Source: Mycolicibacterium sp. CBMA 234
Lineage (GTDB): Bacteria > Actinomycetota > Actinomycetes > Mycobacteriales > Mycobacteriaceae
NCBI RefSeq assembly: GCF_009729415.1
Contig: NZ_MPKW01000018.1
Coordinates: 62,001-126,000 of the forward strand
Reading direction: 5' to 3'
DNA: 64,000 bases
Shown here: positions 54,394-64,000 of the stretch, one piece after another
Numbering within the stretch: position 1 is the first letter of the stretch
Layout: each line of letters opens with the position of its first letter
Made by a program: the position numbers and the translations under genes
Notes under the pieces: generated by a model
Seen by the model: the letters and a program-made list of their open reading frames with translations, nothing else
Told to the model about the DNA's origin: nothing
Databases searched by the model: none

Positions 54394-55479
54394 TCAGAGG
54401 TGATCGCACAACTGGTATGCCGTGACCGGTTCGTCAAAGCCCTTGAGCGTCAAGGGATCCTGCACCGCGATGGGCCAGTCCCGCGGGATGTCGTACCAAG
54501 GTGCCGCGACCAGGACCTGTCCGGGTTGGGCGGCGGCGACCAGTCGTGCCGCCAGGTTTACCGGCGTGCCGAAGTAGTCGCCGCCGGTGGCCAGCATCGA
54601 ACCGAAACTCAGCCCGCCGCGCACCTGGACGCCCGCTTCCGCAGCGTGCGGATGACGGACCAGGGCGAGCGCAGCGCGCGCCAGCGACTCCGGGGTGGCG
54701 CTCACCCACATCACCGCGTCGCCGATGAACTTGACCACCCGGCCGCCCTGCGCGTGCACCACGTCGGTTGCGACGGCGCTGAAATCGTTGAGCAGCGTGG
54801 ACAATTGGTCCGCTGTGCTCAAGCGGGTCAGCACGGTGAAGTTGGACAGATCGGCGAATCCGACCCCGCACTCCACGGTGTCCGACTCGGTACGGATGAT
54901 CCCTTCGAAATAGGCCCTCGCCGCAAGCAGATGCCGGCGGTGCACCGCGTCGATCATGCCGCCGATGCGGGGCACGAGCTGGGTCGCCCGGTGGTAGGCC
55001 TGGGCCGTGACCAGTTCGTCGTGGGTACGCGAGAGATTGAGGTCGGGGGTGGCGGTACGCACCATCGACGATTCCGCCTCGGCCAGTCGGGCCATGGCCG
55101 AGCCCAGGACCCGCAGGAAACCGAACGCGGCGTCGTCACCAAGCGACCGTTTCATGGCCGCCCACGTGCGTAGTCCTTCGACGTCGGCCTCGGCGAGAGC
55201 GATTTCCTCGGTGTCGGCCACCGTGAGGCCGAGCACCGCCCAGGCGTGCTGGACCTCAGCCAACGGCAGCCCGATGGCCTGCGCGGCAGTGGCCAGGCTG
55301 TAGATGGGTTGACCGGTCGATTGCGTCGCGTCACCGGCCAACCCGAACAACCGGCCCCGTCGTTCGGCCTCGGCCATCTCGTCCGTAGTGAAACCGAGCC
55401 CGTCGAGGAATTCGATGAGGGGCGCGCGATCACGCGCATTGCCGATGCCAGCGGCTTCCAGTGCGTCGAAGTCGACCAC
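54394..55479 (-). CDS. Class III adenylate cyclase (Rv2212-like)
   Basis: A 361-residue soluble class III adenylyl cyclase that makes cAMP from ATP. The N-terminal regulatory domain (about 1-185) has a HTH-like MerR-type pattern (EMAEAERRGRLFGLAGDATQ). The catalytic domain contains VGFADLSNFTVLTRLS (first metal Asp), GRVVKFIGDAVMWVS (purine-specifying Lys and second metal Asp) and TPVNLAARLVAAAQPG (transition-state Asn and Arg). All catalytic residues are retained. The M. tuberculosis orthologue is reported to respond to pH and fatty acids. Divergent from gcvT with 54 bp between. Confidence 0.92.
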   Translation of the reverse strand: MVDFDALEAAGIGNARDRAPLIEFLDGLGFTTDEMAEAERRGRLFGLAGDATQSTGQPIYSLATAAQAIGLPLAEVQHAWAVLGLTVADTEEIALAEADVEGLRTWAAMKRSLGDDAAFGFLRVLGSAMARLAEAESSMVRTATPDLNLSRTHDELVTAQAYHRATQLVPRIGGMIDAVHRRHLLAARAYFEGIIRTESDTVECGVGFADLSNFTVLTRLSTADQLSTLLNDFSAVATDVVHAQGGRVVKFIGDAVMWVSATPESLARAALALVRHPHAAEAGVQVRGGLSFGSMLATGGDYFGTPVNLAARLVAAAQPGQVLVAAPWYDIPRDWPIAVQDPLTLKGFDEPVTAYQLCDHL

Positions 55480-55519
55480 AATGTGAGTCTGCCAGCTACG
55501 ACGCGACCGCGGGGCGGAC

Positions 55520-55525
55520 TAGGCT
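55520..55525 (+). promoter_or_regulatory. Candidate leaderless -10 of gcvT
   Basis: TAGGCT ends 8 nt before GTG 55534, with no Shine-Dalgarno. No glycine-riboswitch-like structure is evident in the 54-bp gap. Confidence 0.4.
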
Positions 55526-55533
55526 AGCTCGCC

Positions 55534-56628
55534 GTGAGCGAACTGTTGCAGGGCCCGCTGGAAGACCGTCACCGCGAACTCGGCGCGAGCTTCGCCGAAT
55601 TCGGGGGCTGGCTCATGCCGGTGTCCTACGCCGGCACCGTGGCCGAGCACAACGCCACGCGTGACGCCGTCGGCCTGTTCGATGTCAGCCACCTCGGTAA
55701 GGCATTGGTCCGTGGCCCGGGTGCGGCCGAGTTCGTCAACGCCGCCTTCACCAACGACCTGCGCCGCATCGGGCCGGGGAAGGCGCAATACACGTTGTGC
55801 TGCAACTCTTCTGGCGGCGTCATTGACGATCTGATCGCCTACTACGTCTCCGACGACGAAGTCTTCCTGGTGCCCAACGCGGCCAACACCGCGGCCGTCG
55901 TCGCCGAGTTGCAGCGGCTGGCCCCGCCCGAGTTGACCATCACCGACGAGCACCGGTCCTACGCCGTGCTGGCTGTGCAGGGACCGAAGTCCACCGAGGT
56001 GCTCACCGCGCTCGGCCTGCCGACCGACATGGACTACATGGGTTACGCCGACGCCGAGTACGACGGCGTCCCGGTCCGGGTGTGCCGCACCGGCTACACC
56101 GGAGAGCACGGCTATGAACTGCTGCCCGAATGGAACCGCGCCGGCATCGTGTTCGATGCGCTGGTTGCCGCGGTGAAGGCCGCGGGCGGCGAACTCGCCG
56201 GGCTGGGCGCGCGCGACACCCTGCGCACCGAGATGGGTTACCCGCTGCACGGACATGAACTGGCGCTGGACATTTCGCCGCTGCAGGCCCGCTGCGGCTG
56301 GGCGATCGGCTGGAAGAAGGACGCCTTCTGGGGCCGCGACGCCCTGCTCGCGGAGAAGGCGGCAGGCCCCAAGCGGACGCTGCGTGGCCTGAAGGCCGTC
56401 GGCCGCGGCGTGCTGCGCGCCGACCTGACAGTGCTCGACGGGGACACCCCGGTGGGCATCACCACGTCGGGCACCTTCTCGCCCAGCTTGAAGGTCGGCA
56501 TCGCGCTGGCGCTGCTGGATACCGCGGCGGATATCGCCGACGGCGCGCGGGTGACCGTCGACGTCCGTGGCCGGGCGCTCGAATGTGAGGTCGTCGCGCC
56601 GCCGTTCGTGGCCGCGAAAACGCGGTAA
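55534..56628 (+). CDS. gcvT: Aminomethyltransferase GcvT (glycine cleavage T protein)
   Basis: A 364-residue tetrahydrofolate-dependent T protein, releasing ammonia and forming 5,10-methylene-tetrahydrofolate from the aminomethyl-lipoyl H protein. Motifs: [35 protein letters not shown], the catalytic Asp in [32 protein letters not shown] and the C-terminal barrel ([20 protein letters not shown]). Other glycine-cleavage genes are not in the window. Matches Rv2211c. Confidence 0.94.
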   Translation: MSELLQGPLEDRHRELGASFAEFGGWLMPVSYAGTVAEHNATRDAVGLFDVSHLGKALVRGPGAAEFVNAAFTNDLRRIGPGKAQYTLCCNSSGGVIDDLIAYYVSDDEVFLVPNAANTAAVVAELQRLAPPELTITDEHRSYAVLAVQGPKSTEVLTALGLPTDMDYMGYADAEYDGVPVRVCRTGYTGEHGYELLPEWNRAGIVFDALVAAVKAAGGELAGLGARDTLRTEMGYPLHGHELALDISPLQARCGWAIGWKKDAFWGRDALLAEKAAGPKRTLRGLKAVGRGVLRADLTVLDGDTPVGITTSGTFSPSLKVGIALALLDTAADIADGARVTVDVRGRALECEVVAPPFVAAKTR

Positions 56629-56690
56629 GGGGCGAGCGCGAGCCACAGGGAGACTCGGTCGGGGCGAGCGGAGCGACGGGGAAACTCGGT
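56629..56690 (+). repeat. Two imperfect direct repeats between gcvT and ilvE
   Basis: Units at 56629-56659 and 56661-56690 both start GGGGCGAGCG and end in ACTCGGT, with a diverged middle. They lie directly after the gcvT stop and before the ilvE promoter. Possibly a dispersed mycobacterial repeat; no function visible. Confidence 0.6.
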
Positions 56691-56702
56691 AGCCACGGGC
56701 GA

Positions 56703-56708
56703 TACAAT
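56703..56708 (+). promoter_or_regulatory. Leaderless -10 of ilvE
   Basis: TACAAT ends 6 nt before ATG 56715. It is one of the best -10 hexamers in the window, and no Shine-Dalgarno lies between. Confidence 0.6.
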
Positions 56709-56714
56709 CGGCAC

Positions 56715-57833
56715 ATGACCGATGGCCCCCTTAACTTCACCCTTTCGCGCGCGGACCACCCAGCGAGCGACGAGGTAAGGGCCAAGGTTCTCGCCGATCC
56801 CGGATTCGGTCGGTTCCACACCGACCACATGGTGTCCATCGACTACAACGTCGACCGCGGTTGGCACGACGCCCGCGTCACCGCCTACGGGCCCATCGAG
56901 CTGGACCCGTCGGCCATCGTCCTGCACTACGCGCAGGAAGTCTTCGAGGGCTTGAAGGCCTACCGCTGGAACGACGGGTCCATCGTGTCGTTCCGCCCAG
57001 AGGCCAACGCCGCCCGGCTGCAGTCGTCGTGCCGGCGGCTGGCCATCCCGGAGTTGCCTTCGGATGTCTTCGTCGAGTCGTTGCGGCAGCTCATCGCCGT
57101 CGACTCGGACTGGGTGCCGGCGGCCGGCGGGGAAGCGTCGCTGTACCTGCGGCCGTTCGTCATCGCCACTGAGCCGGGTCTGGGCGTGCGGCCCGCCAAC
57201 GAGTACCGCTACATGGTGATCGGCTCGCCGGCCGGCGCGTACTTCAAGGGCGGCATCAAGCCGGTGTCGGTGTACCTGTCCACCGAGTACGTGCGGGCCA
57301 GCCCCGGCGGTACCGGCGCAGCCAAGTTCGGTGGCAACTACGCCGCCTCGCTGCTGGCTCAGGCGCAGGCCGCCGAAATGGGCTGCGACCAGGTGGTCTG
57401 GCTGGACGCCATCGAGCGCCGGTACGTCGAAGAAATGGGTGGCATGAACCTGTTCTTCGTGTTCGGCAGCGGTGGTTCGGCCCGGCTGGTCACCCCGGAA
57501 CTGTCCGGTTCGCTGCTGCCCGGCATCACGCGGGATTCGTTGCTGCAGTTGGCGGTTGACGCCGGCTTCGCGGTCGAGGAACGCAAGATCGACATCGACG
57601 AGTGGCAGAAGAAGGCCGCCGCCGGAGAGATCACCGAGGTGTTCGCCTGTGGCACCGCCGCTGTCATCACCCCAGTGGCGCATGTGAAGTATGGCCACGG
57701 CGAATCGGCGGGTGAGTTCACCATCGGTGACGGCCAGCCCGGTGAGGTCACCATGGCGTTGCGCGACACCTTGACGGGTATTCAGCGCGGCACCTTCGCC
57801 GACACCCATAACTGGATGACCCGCCTCAACTAA
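56715..57833 (+). CDS. ilvE: Branched-chain amino acid aminotransferase IlvE
   Basis: A 372-residue fold-type IV PLP aminotransferase interconverting Leu/Ile/Val and their keto acids. Motifs: [32 protein letters not shown], the PLP-lysine segment [15 protein letters not shown], the [11 protein letters not shown] region after YVEEMG, and [16 protein letters not shown]. Normal actinobacterial length. Matches Rv2210c; convergent with cobS across a 24-bp perfect hairpin. Confidence 0.95.
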   Translation: MTDGPLNFTLSRADHPASDEVRAKVLADPGFGRFHTDHMVSIDYNVDRGWHDARVTAYGPIELDPSAIVLHYAQEVFEGLKAYRWNDGSIVSFRPEANAARLQSSCRRLAIPELPSDVFVESLRQLIAVDSDWVPAAGGEASLYLRPFVIATEPGLGVRPANEYRYMVIGSPAGAYFKGGIKPVSVYLSTEYVRASPGGTGAAKFGGNYAASLLAQAQAAEMGCDQVVWLDAIERRYVEEMGGMNLFFVFGSGGSARLVTPELSGSLLPGITRDSLLQLAVDAGFAVEERKIDIDEWQKKAAAGEITEVFACGTAAVITPVAHVKYGHGESAGEFTIGDGQPGEVTMALRDTLTGIQRGTFADTHNWMTRLN

Positions 57834-57842
57834 CCCACGTCC

Positions 57843-57895
57843 AACGTGAAGAAGGTCGCGAGCTTTTGCTGAAAGCTCGCGACCTTCTTCACGTT
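57843..57895. terminator. Very long perfect hairpin between ilvE and cobS
   Basis: A perfect 24-bp stem (57843-57866 with 57872-57895) around the 5-nt loop TGCTG. The stem begins AACGTGAAG and holds GGTCGCGAGC. It sits 9 nt after the ilvE stop and 10 nt from the cobS stop, so it would terminate both. The T/A3 runs at the loop end are short, so the mode may be RNA stabilisation as well as termination. Confidence 0.85.
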
Positions 57896-57905
57896 CGGGG
57901 AAGAG

Positions 57906-58628
57906 TTAGTGGACGGCCAGCCCCAGAGCGGTCAGCGTCGTGGTGAGTTCGACGGCGGCACCCAGCACGTCGCCGGTGACCCCGCCGAACCGGCGGACGC
58001 AATGCGCGACCAACAGGGCGACGACGCCCAGCGACACCAGGACCGCCACCGGTCCTTGCCACAGCCGCGGTGTCGCCCAGGCCGATGCTCCGGCCAGGGC
58101 CACAGCCCAGGCGGCGGCGACCCACGCCGGCTGACTACCCGCGACCATGGCACCCAACGTGCTGCCCGGCGCGGCCGGAATCGACGTGCGGCAGGCGGCC
58201 AGCGCAGCCACGCGGCCGGCGGTGACGGCGGCGACGACGGCAGCCGGGCTGATCGAGGCGAACGTCAGGCTCTGGACGCCGATCACCACCACGACCGCGG
58301 CCACCCCGAACGGGCCGGCGGTGCCGCCGCGCATGACGGCCAGCGCCCGCTCGGGCGGGCCGTAGCAGCCGAGGCCGTCGACGGTGTCGGACAACCCGTC
58401 GATGTGCAGGCCGCGGGTAAGGAGCAGCAGCGTCGCCACAGCCAGCAACCCGGCCAGCGGGCTCGGCCCGAACGTATGTCCCGCGCCCCACGCCACTGCC
58501 GCGGCAATGCCGCCGAGGACGACGCCGACCACCGGCAGCGCGGTCAGGGTGCCCCGCCCGAACGGCCGGTTACTGCGCACGGGGAGAACCGTGCTGAACG
58601 CGAAAGCCGAAGCGACGGAACCGATCAC
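57906..58628 (-). CDS. cobS: Cobalamin synthase CobS (adenosylcobinamide-GDP ribazoletransferase)
   Basis: A 240-residue polytopic membrane enzyme joining adenosylcobinamide-GDP and alpha-ribazole(-phosphate). Signatures: [40 protein letters not shown] (metal-binding Asp-rich motif), and [14 protein letters not shown]. About six hydrophobic stretches. GTG 58628 lies 9 nt after the cobT stop, the last gene of the cobU-cobT-cobS order. Matches Rv2208. Confidence 0.93.
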   Translation of the reverse strand: MIGSVASAFAFSTVLPVRSNRPFGRGTLTALPVVGVVLGGIAAAVAWGAGHTFGPSPLAGLLAVATLLLLTRGLHIDGLSDTVDGLGCYGPPERALAVMRGGTAGPFGVAAVVVVIGVQSLTFASISPAAVVAAVTAGRVAALAACRTSIPAAPGSTLGAMVAGSQPAWVAAAWAVALAGASAWATPRLWQGPVAVLVSLGVVALLVAHCVRRFGGVTGDVLGAAVELTTTLTALGLAVH

Positions 58629-58637
58629 GGGGCTCGG

Positions 58638-59693
58638 TCAGTCCTTGCCGGCGACGTTGGCCTCGCCGAAGGTAGCCATGCCGGCCAACGTTGCGACCGC
58701 GGCCCGCAGCACGGGCAGCGCCACCGCCGCGCCGCTGCCTTCGCCCAGGCGCATGCCGAGATCGAGGATCGGAGTCATCTGCAGACGTTGCAGCGCCACC
58801 GAATGCGCGGGTTCGGTCGACAAGTGACCGGCCTGCCACCACGCTTTGGCGCCCGGGGCCAACCGATCGGCCACCAGCGCCGCGGCCGTCACGACGACAC
58901 CGTCGAGCAGCACTGGGGTCCGGCGCACCGCGGCCTGGGCCAGAAAACCGGCCATGGCGGCCAGATCCGCACCACCGCAAACTGCAAGCAGCGCAACGGG
59001 ATCGGCCTTCACCTGGCGGGCGCGGAACAGGGCATCGCGGATCGCCGCGGTCTTGCGGGCCCAACCCTCGTCGTCGACGCCGGTGCCGCGACCCACCACG
59101 GCGACCGGTTCGGAAGCGGTCAGCGCTGCGATCAAAGTCGTTGCCGGAGTGGTGTTTCCGATTCCCATGTCGCCGGCGATCAGCAGGTCCGCACCGGAGT
59201 CGACCTCTTGGTCAGCTATGGCGCGACCCGCGGCGACGGCGGCAATGGCTTCCTCGGCCGACAGGGCGTCTTCGACGGCGATGTTGCCGCTGCTGCGTCG
59301 AATCTTGTGGGCGCCGATAGCGGGGGAGAGGGGTTCCCCGTCGACCGCGATGTCGGCTACCCGCACCGTGGCGCCGGCCACCTCAGCCAGCACGTTGATG
59401 GCGGCACCGCCGGCGTCGAAGTTCGCCACCATCTGGCCGGTGACTTCCGAGGGGAAGGCGGAAACTCCCGACGCCGTCACGCCGTGGTCGCCGGCGAACA
59501 CCACCACCCTGGCGCGCTCGAATTGCTTTGGCGGACAGAGGCCTTGGCACGCCGATACCCAGACCGCCAACTCCTCCAAGCGGCCGAGCGATCCCGGCGG
59601 CTTGGTCAGGGTGTCCTGGCGGGCCAGGGCAGCTTCCCGAACATCGGTGTCCGGCTTGGTCAGGTCGGGAAACTGGGCGCGGGGATCGCTCAT
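58638..59693 (-). CDS. cobT: Nicotinate-nucleotide:dimethylbenzimidazole phosphoribosyltransferase CobT
   Basis: A 351-residue enzyme that makes alpha-ribazole-5'-phosphate from dimethylbenzimidazole and nicotinate mononucleotide. Motifs: [59 protein letters not shown]-type [15 protein letters not shown], and the catalytic Glu in [21 protein letters not shown] 59693 overlaps the cobU stop by 4 nt. Matches Rv2207. Confidence 0.95.
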   Translation of the reverse strand: MSDPRAQFPDLTKPDTDVREAALARQDTLTKPPGSLGRLEELAVWVSACQGLCPPKQFERARVVVFAGDHGVTASGVSAFPSEVTGQMVANFDAGGAAINVLAEVAGATVRVADIAVDGEPLSPAIGAHKIRRSSGNIAVEDALSAEEAIAAVAAGRAIADQEVDSGADLLIAGDMGIGNTTPATTLIAALTASEPVAVVGRGTGVDDEGWARKTAAIRDALFRARQVKADPVALLAVCGGADLAAMAGFLAQAAVRRTPVLLDGVVVTAAALVADRLAPGAKAWWQAGHLSTEPAHSVALQRLQMTPILDLGMRLGEGSGAAVALPVLRAAVATLAGMATFGEANVAGKD

Positions 59694-60217
59694 CGGGGCT
59701 CCTTGACGGTGAGAGGCTGGCCGGCCACCACCAGCACCACCCGGTCGCAGACGGCGGCCAGTCGCTGGTTCAGCGTGCCCAATTGGTCGGCGAATCGGCG
59801 GCCCGATTCCGTGGCCGGGACAACGGTCAGACCCACCTCGGGGCTGACCAGTGCCAACGGTGCAGTGAATTCGCTTACTGCTGAGCTCAATTCGTCGACG
59901 TCGGCCGCAATGGAGGCGCCGGACCAGGCCTCGCGCCGGTCCATGGCGGCAACCAGCCAGCCGCCGATGTCGTCGACCATGGTGGCGGCATCGGCGTCAC
60001 GCAAAGTGCGTGCCACGTCAGCGGATTCGACGGTCGCCCAATGCGCCGGCCGCCGGTTCTGATGCGCCGAAACCCGGGCCGCGAAGTCGGCGTCGCCGTC
60101 GACGGAACCGGTGGCGACATAGCGCACCGGTGCGCTCGGACCGGCCGCGCGGCCGATCCAGTCCTCGGCCCACTGGGACTTGCCCGACCGGATACCGCCG
60201 AGCACGAGGGTGCGCAC
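59690..60217 (-). CDS. cobU: Adenosylcobinamide kinase/guanylyltransferase CobU
   Basis: A 175-residue bifunctional enzyme that phosphorylates adenosylcobinamide and adds GMP. P-loop [16 protein letters not shown] (residues 4-19). The guanylylated His is in [12 protein letters not shown], followed by [32 protein letters not shown] is the conserved Glu/Val motif. GTG start at 60217. In M. tuberculosis cobU is located elsewhere (Rv0254c, as I recall), so linkage to cobT-cobS is a difference. Confidence 0.94.
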   Translation of the reverse strand: MRTLVLGGIRSGKSQWAEDWIGRAAGPSAPVRYVATGSVDGDADFAARVSAHQNRRPAHWATVESADVARTLRDADAATMVDDIGGWLVAAMDRREAWSGASIAADVDELSSAVSEFTAPLALVSPEVGLTVVPATESGRRFADQLGTLNQRLAAVCDRVVLVVAGQPLTVKEPR

Positions 60218-60222
60218 GGGGC

Positions 60223-60903
60223 TTAGTCGACCTTGTCGCCGCGGCTGACCTGCGGCTTGGGCACCCGCATCCGGCGCAGCTGAGACGCCCGGCTGGCCGC
60301 GTAAAAGCCTAGCTTCCAGCCACTTTCGATGTTGTCGGGGAACTTCGCGTTGACCCGCTTGTTGATCCGGCGGCTGAGCAGGACCCCGTCAATGGCCATG
60401 ACGATCATGAGGGCCAGCATCGCGATGGACAGCAGTCCCTGGGTCTGCACCGGGGGCAGCGCCATCATGAAGAACACCAGCGCCAGCGCGGACGGCATGA
60501 ACAGGCCCAGCACGTTGCGCCGGGAATCGACGAGGTCGCGGACGTAACGCTTCACGGGGCCTTTGTCGCGGGGCAGCAGGAACGCCTCGTCGCCGGCCAT
60601 CATCTTGGCGCGGCGGGAATCCATGTCTGCCCGACGGGACAGCCGGTCGGCCTTGCGCTCTTCCTTGGTCTTGGAGTTGCGAAGTTCCTTGCGCCGCTGG
60701 CGTGCTTCAGCCGACGTCATGGGCGCCGGTGCGACCGGGCCGCGCTTGCGGGCGGAGGCGCTGCGCTTGGGTGTCGGACGACCCTTGGGTGCAGTGCTAG
60801 CGACACCGGAATCACCCTCGGCGCCGCTGGTCTCGGTGACTTCGACGGCGTTGCCCTCGTCACCGGAGTCGGGGTTGTCCTTCTTGCGGCCCAGCAGATT
60901 CAC
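60223..60903 (-). CDS. DUF3043 membrane protein
   Basis: A 226-residue membrane protein equivalent to Rv2206. A basic, Ser/Thr/Pro-rich cytoplasmic N terminus of about 115 residues contains a conserved charged stretch (EARQRRKELRNSKTKEERKA). It is followed by RDLVDSRRNVLGLFMPSALA and two adjacent membrane helices (LFMPSALALVFFMMALPPV, LSIAMLALMIVMAIDGVLL), then a short basic tail. Function unknown. GTG 60903 is used because a TAACCT -10-like hexamer ends 7 nt before it. cobU follows at 5 nt. Confidence 0.85.
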   Translation of the reverse strand: MNLLGRKKDNPDSGDEGNAVEVTETSGAEGDSGVASTAPKGRPTPKRSASARKRGPVAPAPMTSAEARQRRKELRNSKTKEERKADRLSRRADMDSRRAKMMAGDEAFLLPRDKGPVKRYVRDLVDSRRNVLGLFMPSALALVFFMMALPPVQTQGLLSIAMLALMIVMAIDGVLLSRRINKRVNAKFPDNIESGWKLGFYAASRASQLRRMRVPKPQVSRGDKVD

Positions 60904-60963
60904 ACTTGCAAGGTTACTTCGGTGGCCTCGGTCGGCCGTCATGCACCCGAGCTGGCCTCGGCT

Positions 60964-60969
60964 TAACCT
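60964..60969 (+). promoter_or_regulatory. Candidate leaderless -10 of the glycerate kinase gene
   Basis: TAACCT ends 6 nt before ATG 60976. The divergent DUF3043 gene has the mirror arrangement, also TAACCT. Confidence 0.45.
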
Positions 60970-60975
60970 GCTCGG

Positions 60976-62067
60976 ATGGCTGGAGACCTCATTGCTCGTC
61001 ACGTACGCGGGGTACTAGTAGCCCCCGACTGCTACGGCGACAGCCTCACCGCCGTGCAGGCCGCGGCGGCGATCGCTGCGGGCTGGGCCGTTGCCCGCCC
61101 CGCCGACACCGTGGTGCTCGCCCCGCAGTCCGACGGTGGACCCGGCTTCGTCGACGTCCTGGCCGAACGGCTGAGCGGCCGGCAAACGGCGACAGTGCAC
61201 GGGCCGATGGGGCGCGCCGTCACGGCGCACTGGGTGCTGCACGACGGCACCGCCTACCTCGAGTGCGCGCAGGCCTGCGGATTGGCCCTGCTCGACGGCC
61301 CGCCCACGGTGCAGACGGCGCTGGAGGCCACCAGCTACGGGGTGGGGCAGCTGGTGGACGCAGCGCTGACGGCCGGGGCGCAGCGTTTGGTCGTGGGTCT
61401 TGGCGGCAGTGCCTGCACCGACGGTGGCCAAGGCCTGGTCGCCGGGCTGGGCGGGCTGACGGCCGCGCGTACCCGCCTGACCGGCGTCGACGTCGTCGTC
61501 GCGTCCGACGTCGAGCACCCGCTGCTGGGGCCGATGGGCGCCGCTGCCGTATTCGGCCCGCAGAAAGGCGCCGACTCGGCGACCGTCGCGCTGCTGGAGG
61601 AGCGACTCACGGGGTGGGCCCGCGAGCTGGAGGCAGTGGCCGGCCGGGACGTCGCTGCCGAACCGGGTGCCGGGGCCGCCGGCGGTCTCGGCGCGGCCCT
61701 CCTGGCGCTGGGTGCACGACGGGAATCGGGCGCGGCAGTGATTGCGGCCCATACCGGACTGGCGGACGACGTCGCGGCCGCCGACCTGATCATCACCGGC
61801 GAAGGCCGGCTGGACGACCAGTCGCTGCACGGCAAGGTGATCAGCGCCCTCGCGGCAGGGGCCAGGGCGCACGGCATCCCGGTCGTGGTGCTGGCCGGGC
61901 AGGTGACGCTGACACCCGCCGCGTTGGCTGCGGCCGGGATCGCGGCCGCCTTTGCGATCGTCGACCACGCCGGCTCGGTGGAGCTGGCGATCGCCGACGC
62001 CGCCAACCAGCTGGCCGGTCTGGCCGCGGCGGCTGCCCTGCAGTCCGAGCGCTGGAGTCGGGAATAA
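60976..62067 (+). CDS. Glycerate kinase (type 1 family)
   Basis: A 363-residue glycerate kinase family protein (GlxK/GarK type), phosphorylating D-glycerate with ATP. Motifs: [56 protein letters not shown], and [20 protein letters not shown]. Hypothetical partner genes of glyoxylate metabolism are not adjacent. Matches Rv2205c. Confidence 0.9.
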   Translation: MAGDLIARHVRGVLVAPDCYGDSLTAVQAAAAIAAGWAVARPADTVVLAPQSDGGPGFVDVLAERLSGRQTATVHGPMGRAVTAHWVLHDGTAYLECAQACGLALLDGPPTVQTALEATSYGVGQLVDAALTAGAQRLVVGLGGSACTDGGQGLVAGLGGLTAARTRLTGVDVVVASDVEHPLLGPMGAAAVFGPQKGADSATVALLEERLTGWARELEAVAGRDVAAEPGAGAAGGLGAALLALGARRESGAAVIAAHTGLADDVAAADLIITGEGRLDDQSLHGKVISALAAGARAHGIPVVVLAGQVTLTPAALAAAGIAAAFAIVDHAGSVELAIADAANQLAGLAAAAALQSERWSRE

Positions 62068-62139
62068 CGGCCGGACAAGGTACCGTTGATGGTGCCTGAA
62101 TGAATGCTTAGGCAATCGAGTGCGCACCAGGGAGATGCA

Positions 62140-62508
62140 ATGACTGTTGAGGACACGACCAGCACCGGTACCTCGACCGAGACGCACGGCGTGGTCTTGA
62201 GCGACGCCGCGGCCACCAAGGCCAAGGCCCTGCTGGATCAGGAAGGCCGTGACGACCTGGCCCTGCGTATCGCCGTGCAACCGGGCGGCTGCGCTGGCCT
62301 GCGTTACAACCTGTTCTTCGATGACCGCACCCTCGACGGTGATCTCACCAAGAATGTCGGCGGCGTCAACCTGACCGTCGACCGGATGAGTGCCCCCTAC
62401 GTGCAGGGCGCCGTCATCGACTTCGTCGACACCATCGAGAAGCAGGGCTTCACCATCGACAACCCGAACGCCACAGGCTCTTGCGCCTGCGGCGACTCGT
62501 TCAACTGA
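62140..62508 (+). CDS. Iron-sulfur cluster insertion protein (ErpA-type, HesB/IscA family)
   Basis: A 122-residue A-type Fe-S carrier. The three ligand cysteines are intact: PGGCAGLRYNL and GSCACGDSF (C-x-C near the C terminus). It delivers clusters to apo-enzymes. In mycobacteria the family member Rv2204c is encoded here. GGAGATGCA precedes ATG 62140; an ATG 12 codons earlier gives an unconserved extension. Confidence 0.93.
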   Translation: MTVEDTTSTGTSTETHGVVLSDAAATKAKALLDQEGRDDLALRIAVQPGGCAGLRYNLFFDDRTLDGDLTKNVGGVNLTVDRMSAPYVQGAVIDFVDTIEKQGFTIDNPNATGSCACGDSFN

Positions 62509-62519
62509 TGTGACGAGTC

Positions 62520-62546
62520 CGTCGGACTCCTACAGGGAGTCCGACG
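62520..62546. terminator. Bidirectional hairpin between erpA-type gene and the Rv2203-like gene
   Basis: Perfect 11-bp arms CGTCGGACTCC (62520-62530) and GGAGTCCGACG (62536-62546) with loop TACAG. It overlaps the reverse stop codon of the downstream minus-strand gene. Confidence 0.7.
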
Positions 62547-63162
62547 GGCGGGGCAGATACGAACAGACCAGGTTTTCGCGCGGCTGCACGAGCAGCTGAG
62601 CGACGGCCTGGACTTCGTTGTTTTTGGGCGCGGTACCCCGCGGCAGCCGGCCCGACGGCGCCACCTTCATGGTGAACAACACCTGCGCCTGATTCGGTGA
62701 CAGCATCACGATCTTGTCGATCGACGTCACGTCGGCCCGGCTGAACTGCTTGCGGAACGCGTCGCTGGCCAGCACCGCCACGGTGAAGTCCGTGGAGTGG
62801 TCCGTGACGCCGTCGTACAACCCGCACAGCGCATGCCGGGCCACGGCTTCCTTGTCCTGATGCAGCAGCGCGTCCAGATAATTCTGAATGGTGGACTTGG
62901 CCGTGGCCTGCGTCAGTCCGCGATCACCGGAGTCGTGTACCGCGAAGATGATGCCGCCGATGACCGCCGCGACGACCGCCACCGACCCGACGATCAGCAG
63001 GATTCGCTTGGTGTTGTTGCCGCCGTGCGACGGGTACGACACCGGCGGCGGAAGCGTTGTCGGGTAGGCCGGCGGGGGCCCGGCGTAAGGGGCACCGTAG
63101 GTGGAGTTCCCCGGACCCGGCTGCGGGGGAATGGATTCCGGGTACGGATATGCGCCGTCCAT
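62530..63162 (-). CDS. Proline-rich single-pass membrane protein (Rv2203-like)
   Basis: About 210 residues. A Pro/Gly/Tyr-rich N-terminal cytoplasmic region of about 50 residues (GAPYAGPPPAYPTTLPPP) is followed by one transmembrane helix (ILLIVGSVAVVAAVIGGIIF, about 54-73) and an exported NTF2-like domain with two Cys (ARHALCGLYD and NLVCSYL). Function unknown. Start is ATG 63162 or GTG 63171; the TAGCCT hexamer upstream fits a leaderless start at about 63162. Divergent from adoK. Confidence 0.82.
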   Translation of the reverse strand: MDGAYPYPESIPPQPGPGNSTYGAPYAGPPPAYPTTLPPPVSYPSHGGNNTKRILLIVGSVAVVAAVIGGIIFAVHDSGDRGLTQATAKSTIQNYLDALLHQDKEAVARHALCGLYDGVTDHSTDFTVAVLASDAFRKQFSRADVTSIDKIVMLSPNQAQVLFTMKVAPSGRLPRGTAPKNNEVQAVAQLLVQPRENLVCSYLPRPSDSL

Positions 63163-63224
63163 GTTGCCCACAGGCTAGCGCACCCGGGCGGGCAGACCGG
63201 TCCGGCTACTCCAGGTGCGCTAGG

Positions 63225-64000
<776 letters not shown>

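Noticed and set aside
52975..55173. 732-codon plus-strand frame
   Set aside because: Antisense to pepB and the adenylate cyclase, whose catalytic motifs are clear.
55480..55533. Glycine riboswitch before gcvT
   Set aside because: Only 54 bp and no riboswitch core; a leaderless -10 explains the spacing.
57909..60062. 717-codon plus-strand frame
   Set aside because: Antisense to cobS, cobT and most of cobU; composition is Arg/Gly/Gln-rich with no domain.
57896..60903. Cobalamin riboswitch in the cobU/T/S region
   Set aside because: No room or conserved B12-box sequence upstream of cobU or the DUF3043 gene; genes are coupled.

Overview
The window reads as chromosome of a rapidly growing mycobacterium (Mycolicibacterium-like). 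GC is high and GTG/TTG starts are frequent. There is a complete YrbE/Mce operon, and the gene order from an MpaB-like gene through cobD, SURF1, ptpA, ptkA, cobC, nif3, the zinc-ribbon gene and rnhA-cobC, then rnpB, CYTH-CHAD, panB, caeA, glnA2, glnE, glnA1, lipA/lipB, dlaT, ephD, pepB, an adenylate cyclase, gcvT, ilvE, cobS/cobT and adoK, follows, inverted, the Rv2237-to-Rv2202c order of M. tuberculosis as I recall it. No tRNA, rRNA, CRISPR array, insertion sequence or prophage was seen. The only RNA gene is rnpB.

Left edge (1-3000): a cupin lipoprotein, a 72-codon scar of a giant cyclase-like/LuxR regulator, a secreted DUF5666 double-repeat lipoprotein, a GNAT acetyltransferase and a VOC protein. 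3017-10893: the conserved block with cobalamin genes (cobD, cobC, RNase H-phosphatase fusion), the PtkA/PtpA signalling pair and SURF1.

10894-28031 is the accessory part. It sits between rnhA-cobC and rnpB, where M. tuberculosis has only a short stretch. It holds two translationally coupled, paralogous GAF-LuxR regulators, a 382-bp leader with nested inverted repeats and a candidate promoter, then a compact lipid-importer operon: yrbE-A/B, six mce genes, two Mce-associated membrane proteins, a secreted DUF732 protein and a secreted CAP-domain protein. Next come an XRE-cupin repressor-like gene divergent from a thioredoxin-reductase-like flavoprotein (CPFC motif) plus a methyltransferase, and a small membrane protein.

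28040-45791: rnpB, CYTH-CHAD, an enoyl-CoA hydratase family protein, panB, a wax ester/TAG synthase, the tandem CaeA-type serine hydrolases, and the nitrogen block glnA2-glnE ... glnA1. GlnE would adenylylate GlnA1, whose loop tyrosine is present, and not GlnA2, where it is absent. A thioesterase, an F420-type oxidoreductase, two DoxX paralogues and an ArsR-SRPBCC pair with a palindromic operator lie between them.

45960-64000: RDD protein, DUF4191, lipA-lipB (lipoate) beside dlaT (a lipoylated E2), with gcvT further on; a shortened EphD, pepB, an adenylate cyclase, ilvE; cobU-cobT-cobS, which with cobD, cobC and the RNase H-phosphatase make almost the whole nucleotide-loop branch of cobalamin assembly; DUF3043, glycerate kinase, an ErpA-like Fe-S carrier, a proline-rich membrane protein and the 5' part of adoK. 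Many genes have a TANNNT hexamer 6-8 nt before the start codon and no Shine-Dalgarno sequence, the pattern of leaderless mycobacterial transcripts. Several convergent gene pairs are separated by strong symmetric hairpins.
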